Assembly: GCA_036741235.1 (NCBI GenBank) | Contig: DAINSQ010000004.1 | Span: forward strand, 1-64,000 | Length of the DNA stretch: 64,000 nt | From: JABWBR01 sp036741235 | GTDB taxonomy: Bacteria > Bacteroidota > Bacteroidia > Chitinophagales > Saprospiraceae | Direction: 5' to 3' | Shown: positions 54,494 to 63,467 of the stretch, piece by piece | Layout: every line of letters starts with the position of its first letter | Numbering within the stretch: position 1 is the stretch's first letter | Notes under the pieces: generated by a model | The model's input: the letters and a program-made list of their open reading frames with translations, nothing else | The model's database searches: none | Told to the model about the DNA's origin: nothing | Program-made: the position numbers and the translations under genes

Positions 54494-57400
54494 ATGAAGC
54501 TAAGAGTCGGCATTTTCTTTGGAGGCCCTTCCCGCGAACGCGAAATTTCTTTCGCCGGCGGACGCACCGTTTATGATAATCTCAATAAATCGCTCTTCGA
54601 GCCGGTGCCTATTTTTGTAGATAGTCAGAAGAATTTTATTCTACTCGACTGGCAGTACATCTATAAAGGTACTATTAGAGACTTCTATCCCCCAATCGAT
54701 CAGATTCCCCCCTCGCCCAATGAATTCCAGATCTATTCGGAAAGTTTGGGCGAAATAAGCAGGGAAGAACAAGACCGCATGATCGCAGAGGTGGGCCGGC
54801 GAATAGACCCGCGTGAACTACCCACGCTGATCCATATAGCATTCCTGGCATTACACGGATTATACGGCGAAGACGGCCAGATTCAGCGCGAACTCGAAAC
54901 CCTGCATATTCCCTATACCGGCAGCGGCATGCGCGCCAGCGAAATCGGTATGGACAAAGCCCTGCAAAAGCGTCTGATGGCTGAAAAAGGCTTCTCCGAG
55001 CCGACAGTTATGACGCTCAAACGCGAAGACTGGCTGAAAGCCGATATTGAAGCGCTATTTTACCAAGCTATCGACAAGGTCGGGTTTCCCATGGTGATCC
55101 GCCCCGCCAACCAGGGCTCTTCGATCGGCGTATCGATAGCCGACGAAAAACTGGGCGTCGAAGGCTTCGAGCAGGCTATTAACCGCGCTTTCTTTCGCGA
55201 AATAATTCCGGTTAGCGAATGGACCGACCGCGACCACTTCGAACGCGTGGAGTATACCCGCCTGCTGAGCGATATCCGCGATGGATTGGGTTTCCCCATT
55301 TCGGTTACTTTTCACAACCAGAAACATACGATTTATCACCCGGAAGCGCTCCTGAATTACCTCAACGACCAATCAGCGCAGATTGATAACGGCTTTTTTA
55401 TTCTGGAGAGTTTCCAGGATGAACGCGAGGTAATTATAGAGTCGTTTATTCACGGCAAGGAATTCTCTTGTATCGTGATCCGCAAGGAAGACGGCAGCGC
55501 TGCGGCCTTGCCTCCTACCGAAATAGTGAAGGGCAAAGAAGTATTCGACTATCGATCGAAATACATGCCCGGCCTTTCGCGCAAAGTAACTCCCATCAAT
55601 CTGCCTTCTGCCCAAATCAACGCCATCCGCGGAGAATGCGAACGCCTCTTCCTGGAACTGGGCTTTGCCACTTATGCCCGCATTGACGGCTTCATCACCC
55701 AGGATAACCAGATCTTCCTCAACGACCCCAATACTACATCGGGCATGCTGCCCTCTTCTTTCTTCTTTCACCAGGCAGCAGAGATCGGCCTGAACCCGTC
55801 GCAATATCTCACATATATCATCAGGGTTTCCTTGCAGGAACGCCTCGTCGAACATCCTGAAGAAGGCGCATGGAAAGGCTACTTGCGCATACTCGACGAA
55901 TCTATTCAATCGCTTAAAGTCTCCCAGTCCAGTCGCAAACGCATCGGCGTGATCCTGGGCGGTTATTCTTTTGAAAGGCATATTTCGGTAGAAAGCGGGC
56001 GCAATATTTTTGAAAAACTATCTAGCTCCGATAAATACGAACCAATTCCTATATTCCTGACTGGCGAAACCGGACATTTTGAATTGTACCAATTGCCCAT
56101 CAACCTCTTGTTGAAAGACAATGCCGACGATATTCGCGACAGGATACTTGGCTGGCAAGAGCACCCCCTTATAGACCAGATAAAACTCCAGTGTGCAGAT
56201 ATTACCCGAAAATACGCTTCGCACGACGTTGTATTTGCGCCGCGCAAGATTTCGCTGGAGGAACTACCAGCTATGGTTGACGGCGTTTTCATCGCATTAC
56301 ATGGGCGCCCCGGCGAAGACGGCCAATTACAGATGTACCTCGACGCCATGCACATCCCCTACAACGGCTCGGGCGTGGCCTCTTCGAAAGTTACGATCGA
56401 TAAACACCGTACGCTCCAGACCCTCAAGAAAAACGGATTTCCGGTTGCCGACCAGTTGATCATAAAAAGAGAAGAATACAAAGCCGGCGCAGAAACCTGC
56501 TATAAACACATTGAAGACCAGTTTGGTTATCCATTGGTGGCCAAACCTGTTGACGACGGTTGTAGCTCGGCAGTAAAGGTGATTCGCAACCGGACAGAAC
56601 TCGAGGCATTTGTGCAGCTGATGTTCCGCCCCTTCAGCGAGGAAGGTCTTGAGCAGCGAAAGTTGTTGCAACTCAAACCCAAAGAAGAATTTCCCAGAAA
56701 AGATGAAATTCTGTTTGAAAACCTCATTTCCCGAAACGGCGCCGGCCACTTCCTGGAGATTACCGGCGGCCTGCTAACCCATTACAATATGGACGGCACG
56801 CTGCGCTACGAGGTGTTCGAACCCTCCGAAACACTGGCCACCGGCGAAGTACTGTCGCTCGAAGAAAAATTCCTGGCCGGCGAAGGACAAAATATCACCC
56901 CCGCCAGGTTTAGTCCCAATAAATCAGTATACCAAAAAATCGCCGCCCAGGTAAAAGGCGATTTGGAACGAGCCGCCAGAATTCTCGACGTACAAGGATA
57001 TGCACGCATCGATGCCTTTGTACGCATCTTCGATAACCAACGCGCCGAAACGCTGGTAATCGAAGTGAATTCACTGCCGGGCATGACTCCGGCTACCTGT
57101 ATTTTTCACCAGGCGGCGATTAACGGTTACAAGCCTTATGATTTTATTGATAAAATTCTGAGTTTCGCTTTTGCGCGAAAAGCCCGCTTGGGCGGTATCG
57201 CTCCGGCGCCCGCCGCTAATGCGCAGGAAGAGGTCAACGCTTTTACCAGCCTGCTCCCCGAAGAACCAACCCCCGTAGCCGAAATTAACCAATACCGGCA
57301 GGAGTTGGCAGCAGCAGAACAGTCTAAACCCCATGCGTCAAGCCAGGGCGATAATACTGCCAAAAACGAACCCTATTTTGGAATGGAAAAACCACCTACC

Positions 57401-58243
57401 CCCCTTCAACAATGGGTGATTAGCACGCGGGAGTTTTTTACCTCACCCTATTTTTTGCGCAACCTTGGCGTATTACTCGGCTTTTTATTTGTGTTTATTA
57501 CGCTGCTGTCCTTTGCACTGCGTCTCTATACCCGGCATGGCGAATCGCTGACTGTACCCAAGTATGAAGGTATGCATGTAGACGAGGCTATACGCAAAGC
57601 CAAAAGCCGCAGTTTTTCGGTGGTGGTGCTCGACTCCATCTACGAAATTGATAAAGTACCTGGCACAGTTTTCCAACAAGATCCCAAACCTTCATCGCGT
57701 GTTAAGCAAAACCGAACCATCTATTTATCAATTTACAGCAAAACTCCACCTGAAATTGAATTGCCCACCCTGGTAGGCAGCTACAATTTCGAACAATACG
57801 CCAAAAAATTGAGTATCCTCAAACTAAAGGCCGTTATTAAAGAACGGGTATTCGACAGCGTGCAGGAAGAAAATACCATCCAATATTTCTTTTATGATGG
57901 TCAGAAAATTACCGATAACGACTTGCGCAAAGGCGTAAAAGTGCCACAGGGCAGTACACTCGAATTTGTTGTTACACAACGTCATACCGGCATGGTGGCA
58001 ATACCCAATTTGGTATGCCAGCAATACAAAGCGGCACATTTCCTCATTACCAGCATGAACCTGAGCGTAGGCGCAGTTTATGGCGAAGTATTTGACGACG
58101 CATATGTGTGGAAACAGGAACCGGAATACATAGAGGGCCAAATGATCAGGATTGGCGAACAAATCAATATTTATCTCACCAATACCAGACCGCAAGGCTG
58201 CCCCGAAGAGGAGATTTTGGATGTGGATCAGCAGGAACAATAA
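54494..58243 (+). CDS. Fusion protein: tandem D-Ala-D-Ala ligase domains, membrane segment, three PASTA domains
   Basis: 1249 residues from the ATG at 54494. Two Ddl (ATP-grasp) units are present: about 1-455, starting RVGIFFGGPSREREISF, and about 480-905, starting RIGVILGGYSFERHISVESG. Unit 1 has GLYGEDGQIQRELE, PYTGSGMRAS and RPANQGSSIGV, but ends with LNDPNTTSGML where ligases normally have E-x-N-x-x-PGMT. Unit 2 has GEDGQLQMYLD, YNGSG, KPVDDGCSSAV and the canonical IEVNSLPGMTPA. An Ala/Pro-rich linker follows, then one membrane segment (LGVLLGFLFVFITLLSFAL, about 990-1010) and three PASTA domains facing outward (about 1015-1235). Ddl makes the D-Ala-D-Ala dipeptide for peptidoglycan; PASTA domains bind muropeptides or lipid II. 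Bacteroidota often encode a Ddl and a PASTA protein side by side, so fusion is plausible, but two Ddl units in one chain is unusual. Confidence 0.92.
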   Translation: MKLRVGIFFGGPSREREISFAGGRTVYDNLNKSLFEPVPIFVDSQKNFILLDWQYIYKGTIRDFYPPIDQIPPSPNEFQIYSESLGEISREEQDRMIAEVGRRIDPRELPTLIHIAFLALHGLYGEDGQIQRELETLHIPYTGSGMRASEIGMDKALQKRLMAEKGFSEPTVMTLKREDWLKADIEALFYQAIDKVGFPMVIRPANQGSSIGVSIADEKLGVEGFEQAINRAFFREIIPVSEWTDRDHFERVEYTRLLSDIRDGLGFPISVTFHNQKHTIYHPEALLNYLNDQSAQIDNGFFILESFQDEREVIIESFIHGKEFSCIVIRKEDGSAAALPPTEIVKGKEVFDYRSKYMPGLSRKVTPINLPSAQINAIRGECERLFLELGFATYARIDGFITQDNQIFLNDPNTTSGMLPSSFFFHQAAEIGLNPSQYLTYIIRVSLQERLVEHPEEGAWKGYLRILDESIQSLKVSQSSRKRIGVILGGYSFERHISVESGRNIFEKLSSSDKYEPIPIFLTGETGHFELYQLPINLLLKDNADDIRDRILGWQEHPLIDQIKLQCADITRKYASHDVVFAPRKISLEELPAMVDGVFIALHGRPGEDGQLQMYLDAMHIPYNGSGVASSKVTIDKHRTLQTLKKNGFPVADQLIIKREEYKAGAETCYKHIEDQFGYPLVAKPVDDGCSSAVKVIRNRTELEAFVQLMFRPFSEEGLEQRKLLQLKPKEEFPRKDEILFENLISRNGAGHFLEITGGLLTHYNMDGTLRYEVFEPSETLATGEVLSLEEKFLAGEGQNITPARFSPNKSVYQKIAAQVKGDLERAARILDVQGYARIDAFVRIFDNQRAETLVIEVNSLPGMTPATCIFHQAAINGYKPYDFIDKILSFAFARKARLGGIAPAPAANAQEEVNAFTSLLPEEPTPVAEINQYRQELAAAEQSKPHASSQGDNTAKNEPYFGMEKPPTPLQQWVISTREFFTSPYFLRNLGVLLGFLFVFITLLSFALRLYTRHGESLTVPKYEGMHVDEAIRKAKSRSFSVVVLDSIYEIDKVPGTVFQQDPKPSSRVKQNRTIYLSIYSKTPPEIELPTLVGSYNFEQYAKKLSILKLKAVIKERVFDSVQEENTIQYFFYDGQKITDNDLRKGVKVPQGSTLEFVVTQRHTGMVAIPNLVCQQYKAAHFLITSMNLSVGAVYGEVFDDAYVWKQEPEYIEGQMIRIGEQINIYLTNTRPQGCPEEEILDVDQQEQ

Positions 58244-58356
58244 TAGTCTGCACCGTATTTTGCCGGTCGCCGGCCATGGACAACTGCCGGGAATGTGAAC
58301 AAACAACAATTCCCGGCAATCGTCGTTTTCAAAAAATATCAAAAGCAACTACGATA

Positions 58357-60903
58357 ATGAAAAAATGGTACGCCGCACTCTGGGCATTGTGCATGTATTC
58401 GTTGGCAGGTGCGCAGCAACTCACCCCCCTTACCGAAAACCCCGTTTTGAAACAACATTTCCAGCTCGCCGATCAGTTGCAACCCGGCATTTGGCGCTAT
58501 AACCCGGGCGAAGGACAAGAGAAAAACGCCTGCCCTCTTACTGAGGCAGGTGTGAGTTATGTAGAAGCCGGCAAACGAGCCGATCAGCGCATTTTTGTAA
58601 CGCCCAGCAGCGATACCACGGCCATACTGCTTTGCGATGGTTGCGATATGCTGCAATACGGCGCCGCCGTTATTGTTAAAGATTCGCTTTACTATACCGC
58701 CAACGCCGATGTACTAGCGGGGCGGGATACCCTGAAGGTCAAATTGTGCAAACCCGACGCCTCCGTCTGCTACGATTCAATCACCTATTATTTTGTAGCG
58801 AAACGTGCCGGCCGTAATTATTTCCCGCCGCGGGTGAATATCGCACAAGAGCAATTTGTCAACCTCGAAGCCGATAAAACGCTTTTGCCGGGTGAACTCG
58901 CCTGCAATACCTTTGTAGATTGTCCCGATAATTACCAGGGACGCGCCCAGCGATTCTGGTTTACCGATTATTCCACCCCCGACCACCGTTTTGTTTACGA
59001 AGCCTCGCGTTATGCCGGCGTCGACTCGGTATGCCTGGCTTTATGCGATGAATACGCCGTGTGCGATACGTTCCACTACGCTATCCGTATTAGCAGCGAT
59101 ACGGTGGGACTGCCCTTTATGGACGATTTCTCTTACCCCGGCCCCCTGCCTTCTATCGACCACTGGCTCGATATTGACCCATTTATTAATACGACTATGG
59201 GCGAAATGCCCCCTTCTATCGGGGTCGCAACCTTTGACGGCATCGACGGCCGTGGCAGCGCATACGGCGGACAATACGGCCCCTCCGACTACCTGACGTC
59301 GAGATATCTCAACCTGCAAGGCGCCGGCGGCAACCTGACCCTCACTTTTTGGGCGCAACGCCGCGGGTTGGTTGATCGGCCTGAGATTCAGGACTCTCTC
59401 GTTCTCGAATTTAAAAATTCCTTCGGCATCTGGCAGATCGCTTTGTCGCTCAAAGGTATTCCAGGCAGTCAAACTAACGACGCGCCCGAACCCTTCCGCT
59501 TCTACGACGTGCCCGTACCTCAAGAATTCAGGTATAAAGGCTTCCAGTTCCGGTTCCGAAATTACTCCGACCGGCTGGGTATCAACGACAATTGGCATCT
59601 CGACTATGTGCGCCTTGACGCCGTGAATATCGATTCTATTTTTAGCGATATCGCTTTTACCCAACAACCCAATTTTATTTTAAAGAATTACACCAGTATG
59701 CCCTGGCGGCATTTCGAAGGTCGCGAAGCAGAAGAACTGGGCGACAACATTGCTGCGGGCATTTACAACCATGCCGGCCAATCGCTCAATGCCAGCCCCT
59801 CGTCGGTAAGCCTGGTAGAACTCAATTCGGGATTTAATGTTTTTGGCTCGGCTGTAACGCTGTTTAACGGCCTGGAGGCCAATATACCCAATGGCGAGCC
59901 GGTTAGTCGATCCTATCAATTACTGGACGATCCGACCGGTTTCCCCGAGGTGTGGCCCAATTACCTCCTCACTATGGAAGGCCCCACTTTTGACGATGCC
60001 GACCGCCTCGATTTTGAATTAAAATATACCCTCAATAATACTTCGCAAATCAATCAGCCCGGATTCGAGGCGGTACAACGCAACGACCAGGTGACGCAGA
60101 CGACCGTTTTCGACAACTACTTCGCCTACGACGACGGCACCGCCGAGGCGGGGCTCGTTACTTCAGAAGGCACTCAGGTGGCGATGAAGTATACTGCCGG
60201 CGTCGACGATTCCCTGCGCGCTGTGCGTATTCATTTCCCGCATACCTCCGCCGATGTGAGCGATCAAACATTCCGGCTGCGCGTTTGGGTGGGGCAACTC
60301 GACAATTCGCCCGAATATTCGATGAATTTACTGCCCTATTATGCCGATTCGTTTTTCGATACCCTGCAAGGCTTTACTACTTATCCGCTGGTTGACGCCA
60401 ACGGCAATAATGCGCCGATGTTTATTCCCGCCGGCGATTTTTATGTGGGCTGGCAACAAATTACTTCTTGCGAGTTCACGCGCTGCGTGCCCATTGGTTA
60501 CGACAAAAACAGGCCTAATGTCAAGGAGTTTATTTTCCGAAACAGCGGACAGGGATGGGAACCGCTTTCCGAATTTACGCCCGGCGGCGCTTTGATGATC
60601 AGACCGGTGGTAGGAGGTATCACTCCCGGCGCTACACCCGTAGATGAACCGACCCCAGAAACAGGGTTTCAGTGGACTATCTACCCCAATCCTGCCGCCG
60701 ATGCAGTATTTGTCCAGTTGAACGACGGCTTGTACGAACAATTTGACTTCAGGTTGTTTAATAGTAATGGCCAGCTTGTGCAACAGGGCCCATTGTCGCC
60801 GCAAATACCTGTAACGAGCCTGCCCAACGGCGTTTACTGGATGGCCGTACGCCACCGTGATACGCAACAGATTGAGCATCGCAAACTGGTTATTGTGCAT
60901 TAA
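58357..60903 (+). CDS. Secreted protein with T9SS type A tail, function unknown
   Basis: About 848 residues from the ATG at 58357, chosen because signal peptide KKWYAALWALCMYSLAGAQ follows; the frame is open far upstream into the ddl gene. A cysteine-rich Ig-like region (about 20-260) precedes a jelly-roll or lectin-like module with GLPFMDDFSYPGPLPSI and NLTLTFWAQRRGL (about 255-435). A second beta domain with FAYDDGTAEAGLV (about 590-740) follows. The end has WTIYPNPAADAVFVQL and QIEHRKLVIVH, a T9SS type A domain. No enzyme motif seen. 14 bases upstream of the rhodanese gene. Confidence 0.85.
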   Translation: MKKWYAALWALCMYSLAGAQQLTPLTENPVLKQHFQLADQLQPGIWRYNPGEGQEKNACPLTEAGVSYVEAGKRADQRIFVTPSSDTTAILLCDGCDMLQYGAAVIVKDSLYYTANADVLAGRDTLKVKLCKPDASVCYDSITYYFVAKRAGRNYFPPRVNIAQEQFVNLEADKTLLPGELACNTFVDCPDNYQGRAQRFWFTDYSTPDHRFVYEASRYAGVDSVCLALCDEYAVCDTFHYAIRISSDTVGLPFMDDFSYPGPLPSIDHWLDIDPFINTTMGEMPPSIGVATFDGIDGRGSAYGGQYGPSDYLTSRYLNLQGAGGNLTLTFWAQRRGLVDRPEIQDSLVLEFKNSFGIWQIALSLKGIPGSQTNDAPEPFRFYDVPVPQEFRYKGFQFRFRNYSDRLGINDNWHLDYVRLDAVNIDSIFSDIAFTQQPNFILKNYTSMPWRHFEGREAEELGDNIAAGIYNHAGQSLNASPSSVSLVELNSGFNVFGSAVTLFNGLEANIPNGEPVSRSYQLLDDPTGFPEVWPNYLLTMEGPTFDDADRLDFELKYTLNNTSQINQPGFEAVQRNDQVTQTTVFDNYFAYDDGTAEAGLVTSEGTQVAMKYTAGVDDSLRAVRIHFPHTSADVSDQTFRLRVWVGQLDNSPEYSMNLLPYYADSFFDTLQGFTTYPLVDANGNNAPMFIPAGDFYVGWQQITSCEFTRCVPIGYDKNRPNVKEFIFRNSGQGWEPLSEFTPGGALMIRPVVGGITPGATPVDEPTPETGFQWTIYPNPAADAVFVQLNDGLYEQFDFRLFNSNGQLVQQGPLSPQIPVTSLPNGVYWMAVRHRDTQQIEHRKLVIVH

Positions 60904-60917
60904 AAACACCTACACAC

Positions 60918-61220
60918 ATGGATATTACCGTTCAGGAATTAAAAGAAAGAATGGACAAAGGCGAGGCCGTCCACCTGATTGATGTTCGCGAGCCTTACGA
61001 GCACGAAGAATTCAATATCGGCGGGTTGTTGTGCCCACTGGGTGATGTGATGCGCGCCATCGAAGAAATGGAGGATCACAAATCCGACGAGATTATAGTT
61101 TATTGTCGCTCAGGCAGGCGCAGCGATACGGCCAAACAACTTATGCAACAAGCCGGCTACCAAAATGTGCGCAACCTCCTGGGAGGCATGTTGGCCTGGC
61201 AAGAGGCGTTTGTGAAGTAA
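60918..61220 (+). CDS. Single-domain rhodanese-like sulfurtransferase
   Basis: 100 residues, one rhodanese domain. LIDVREPYEHEEFNIGG (about 20-36) and the active-site loop VYCRSGRRSD (Cys about 58) are intact. Such proteins transfer sulfur from thiosulfate or persulfides; many small stand-alone forms serve sulfur trafficking. Cytoplasmic, no signal peptide. Confidence 0.94.
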   Translation: MDITVQELKERMDKGEAVHLIDVREPYEHEEFNIGGLLCPLGDVMRAIEEMEDHKSDEIIVYCRSGRRSDTAKQLMQQAGYQNVRNLLGGMLAWQEAFVK

Positions 61221-61286
61221 TTGGGGGGGATTTGAGGATTTGATCTGCGATAACCGAATCCACAATCCCGGTATTTTATATGCCAA

Positions 61287-61976
61287 TTACTGCTTTTTCT
61301 TCACAATCGCTTCTACTCCTTTCGCTTCCAATTCCTTTTTCAGTGCCTGGGCCTCGGATTGGGAAGAAAAGCGGTCTACCAGGGCAACAGCCAGGGCGCC
61401 ACGGTTGAAAGACTCCACAGTGGCGTTGTTATAGCCGAGTTTATGCAGGCGGGCAACCTGATTCTCCGCATTGGTTTTACTCTTAAAAGAGCCCGCAATC
61501 ACCAGATAGTCGCCGCTGTTGGAAGAAGAAGCAGTGCGGCTGGGAGCAGGTTCTTCCTCATACCCTTCATCGCGCGAAGCCGTTGATTTGGCGGTAGATT
61601 TCGTAGTAGTGGTTGAAGCCGGTTTAGTATCCGGTTTGGGTTTAGTTGCGGTTGCCGGCTTTTTTGTCGTTTCCGACGACGATTTGCTGCCCGGTTTTGT
61701 CGATTTAGCGCTTTCCGTTGCGGGTTCCTCTTCGTAATCCGTAGCCGTCATTTGATCGTCGTCAAGGTCTTCTTCTTTGGTATAAGAACTCAGCGAAGTA
61801 TCTGCGTAATCGCTATAGGTGCTTGCGCCAATCGTATCCTGATAGGGCGTTTCAATCAGCGTTTCTTCCGGGGGCGTATCATTGCTCATCAGCTTAACGG
61901 TTTTGTAAACCAGAAATCCCAGGGCGGCCAGACAAACGCCCACAATGCCGATGGTGAGGTAGTCAACTCTTGACAT
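61287..61976 (-). CDS. SPOR-domain membrane protein
   Basis: 229 residues. One N-terminal membrane segment (YLTIGIVGVCLAALGFLVYKTV) followed by a long Ser/Thr/Lys/Pro-rich linker (about 60-150) and a C-terminal SPOR domain (about 152-228, with YLVIAGSFKSKTNAENQVARL and YNNATVESFN). SPOR domains bind denuded glycan strands at the division septum. Third gene of a minus-strand ParA / RHH-like / SPOR run, 46 bases after the second. Confidence 0.9.
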   Translation of the reverse strand: MSRVDYLTIGIVGVCLAALGFLVYKTVKLMSNDTPPEETLIETPYQDTIGASTYSDYADTSLSSYTKEEDLDDDQMTATDYEEEPATESAKSTKPGSKSSSETTKKPATATKPKPDTKPASTTTTKSTAKSTASRDEGYEEEPAPSRTASSSNSGDYLVIAGSFKSKTNAENQVARLHKLGYNNATVESFNRGALAVALVDRFSSQSEAQALKKELEAKGVEAIVKKKQ

Positions 61977-62022
61977 GTCTTGTTTATTTTGTGGTTAAAG
62001 CAAGTGCGTATGCGATTGGTTT

Positions 62023-62520
62023 TCAAAAAGGCAACTTCCCGTGTTGACGCTCGTAGTCGCTGATGTAAGCGGCCACAATATCATTCACAATATCTTTCAG
62101 GTGCGATTTTTCAATTTTTGCAATTGACTTGAGTTTGCCGAGCATATCATTATCAAATACCAGGGTAATGCGACGGGTAGAGAAGGGGTGAATTTCTACG
62201 CCGCTGGGCGTGATCGTGTTTCTGATCAGCAGATCGAGGCCGCCGGCCGGCCTCGGCGCCGGCGCGGGAATATCGCCGGAGGTTGGCTGCGCTGCTTTTC
62301 GGGCTTCCACTTGCTCTTCGAAAGCATCTTCAAAAGCCGTGTGCAAAAAAGAAGCCAGCGCAGACGAAAAATCCTTGTTTCCAGCTTTTTTAACAGCAGC
62401 ATCCCCTTGTTTACCTTGAGCCAATTCAGCATCTGCCGGCAAGGTGTCCTTGTCGGAAAAGATGTCTGCGGTATCGCCAAACAGACTTTCCAGGCCGGCG
62501 GTGAATCTTTTTTTGCTCAA
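62023..62520 (-). CDS. Putative ParA partner, ribbon-helix-helix-like DNA-binding protein
   Basis: 165 residues. An N-terminal region (about 1-85) of low complexity precedes the basic segment RRITLVFDNDMLGKLKSIAKIEKSHLKDIVNDIVAAYISDYE (split: RRITLVFDNDML, then LKSIAKIEKSHLKDIV, then AAYISDYE; about 115-157), which has the strand-helix-helix pattern of RHH DNA-binding proteins. It lies 80 bases after a ParA gene on the same strand, consistent with a centromere-binding partner of ParA. Family not recognised by name. Confidence 0.7.
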   Translation of the reverse strand: MSKKRFTAGLESLFGDTADIFSDKDTLPADAELAQGKQGDAAVKKAGNKDFSSALASFLHTAFEDAFEEQVEARKAAQPTSGDIPAPAPRPAGGLDLLIRNTITPSGVEIHPFSTRRITLVFDNDMLGKLKSIAKIEKSHLKDIVNDIVAAYISDYERQHGKLPF

Positions 62521-62600
62521 TGCAACGCGGTTTTATTCAAAACTAAAGAAAATAAACCACAAAAGCCAATTTCAACAATAATTTTGCATATAACGATACT

Positions 62601-63356
62601 TCAGGCAGCTGAAGTACGTTTGATGATCTCTTTGCACAACGCCAGATAATCATCGGCGCCGGCGCTGTTGCGGTCATAGGCAAAAATATCCTTGCGGTGC
62701 GAGGGCGCCTCGGCCAGTGTTACGTTATCGCGAATGAAAGTTTCAAACAACAACTCGCCGAAAAATTTTCGGATCGTCTCTACTACATCGCGGTTGAGTA
62801 CCTTGCGACTGTCGTACATCGTAGCTATTACCCCGCCAATATCCAGCTTTTTGTTGAGTCGAAGCTTTACCTTCTGGATCACTTGCTTGATCTTGGCCAA
62901 ACCCTGCATAGCAAGAAATTGCGTTTGGAGGGGAATGTAGATAGTATCGCTGGCCGTCAACGCGTTGAGGGTAAGCAACCCAAGCGAAGGAGGGCAATCA
63001 ATGAAGATGTAATCGTATGATTCGCGAAATGGTTCCAGCAATTCTTTGAGAATATACTCCCTGCCCGCTTCGTTGAGCAATTCCATCTCTATGCCCGACA
63101 GATCGAGCACAGAGCCCACCACGTCTAGCCCGGGTTTTGCCGTATACGGGGCCAGATCGCCTTCTCCGCGCATGGCCTCGTACATGGTCACTTGTAATCG
63201 GGGTAGCCCCAGCGACAAGCTCAGATTAGCCTGGGGGTCCAGATCTATGAGCAATACTTTTTTGCCTAATTCTACTAATCCCGCACCAATATTAACGGCA
63301 CAGGTCGTTTTTCCTACGCCGCCTTTATGGTTGAGCAATGAAATGATATGTCCCAT
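62601..63356 (-). CDS. ParA-family chromosome/plasmid partition ATPase
   Basis: 251 residues from the ATG at 63354-63356; 6 more residues are possible upstream. The deviant Walker A LNHKGGVGKTTCAVNIG (about 7-23), Walker A' LLIDLDPQANLSLSLG and DYIFIDCPPSLGLLTLNAL are all intact. RDNVTLAEAPSHRKDIFAYD near the C-terminus is typical of the Soj/ParA group. No ParB is seen nearby; the putative RHH-like gene directly downstream may replace it. Confidence 0.94.
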   Translation of the reverse strand: MGHIISLLNHKGGVGKTTCAVNIGAGLVELGKKVLLIDLDPQANLSLSLGLPRLQVTMYEAMRGEGDLAPYTAKPGLDVVGSVLDLSGIEMELLNEAGREYILKELLEPFRESYDYIFIDCPPSLGLLTLNALTASDTIYIPLQTQFLAMQGLAKIKQVIQKVKLRLNKKLDIGGVIATMYDSRKVLNRDVVETIRKFFGELLFETFIRDNVTLAEAPSHRKDIFAYDRNSAGADDYLALCKEIIKRTSAA

Positions 63357-63467
63357 ATGTTTTTTTGCTTCCACAAGCGCAAGCCGGCAAGGCTATACTT
63401 GTGGAAGCAAAAATAACTTTTTTCGCTGTATTTCTATACACTCTTCCTCACGCACCCTCTCCCTTAC

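Noticed and set aside
55373..55981. 202-codon antisense frame inside the ddl fusion
   Set aside because: The plus strand is a continuous ligase; no domain on the antisense strand.
58108..58356. Earlier start for the secreted protein after ddl
   Set aside because: It overlaps the ddl coding end and would bury the signal peptide that starts at 58357.
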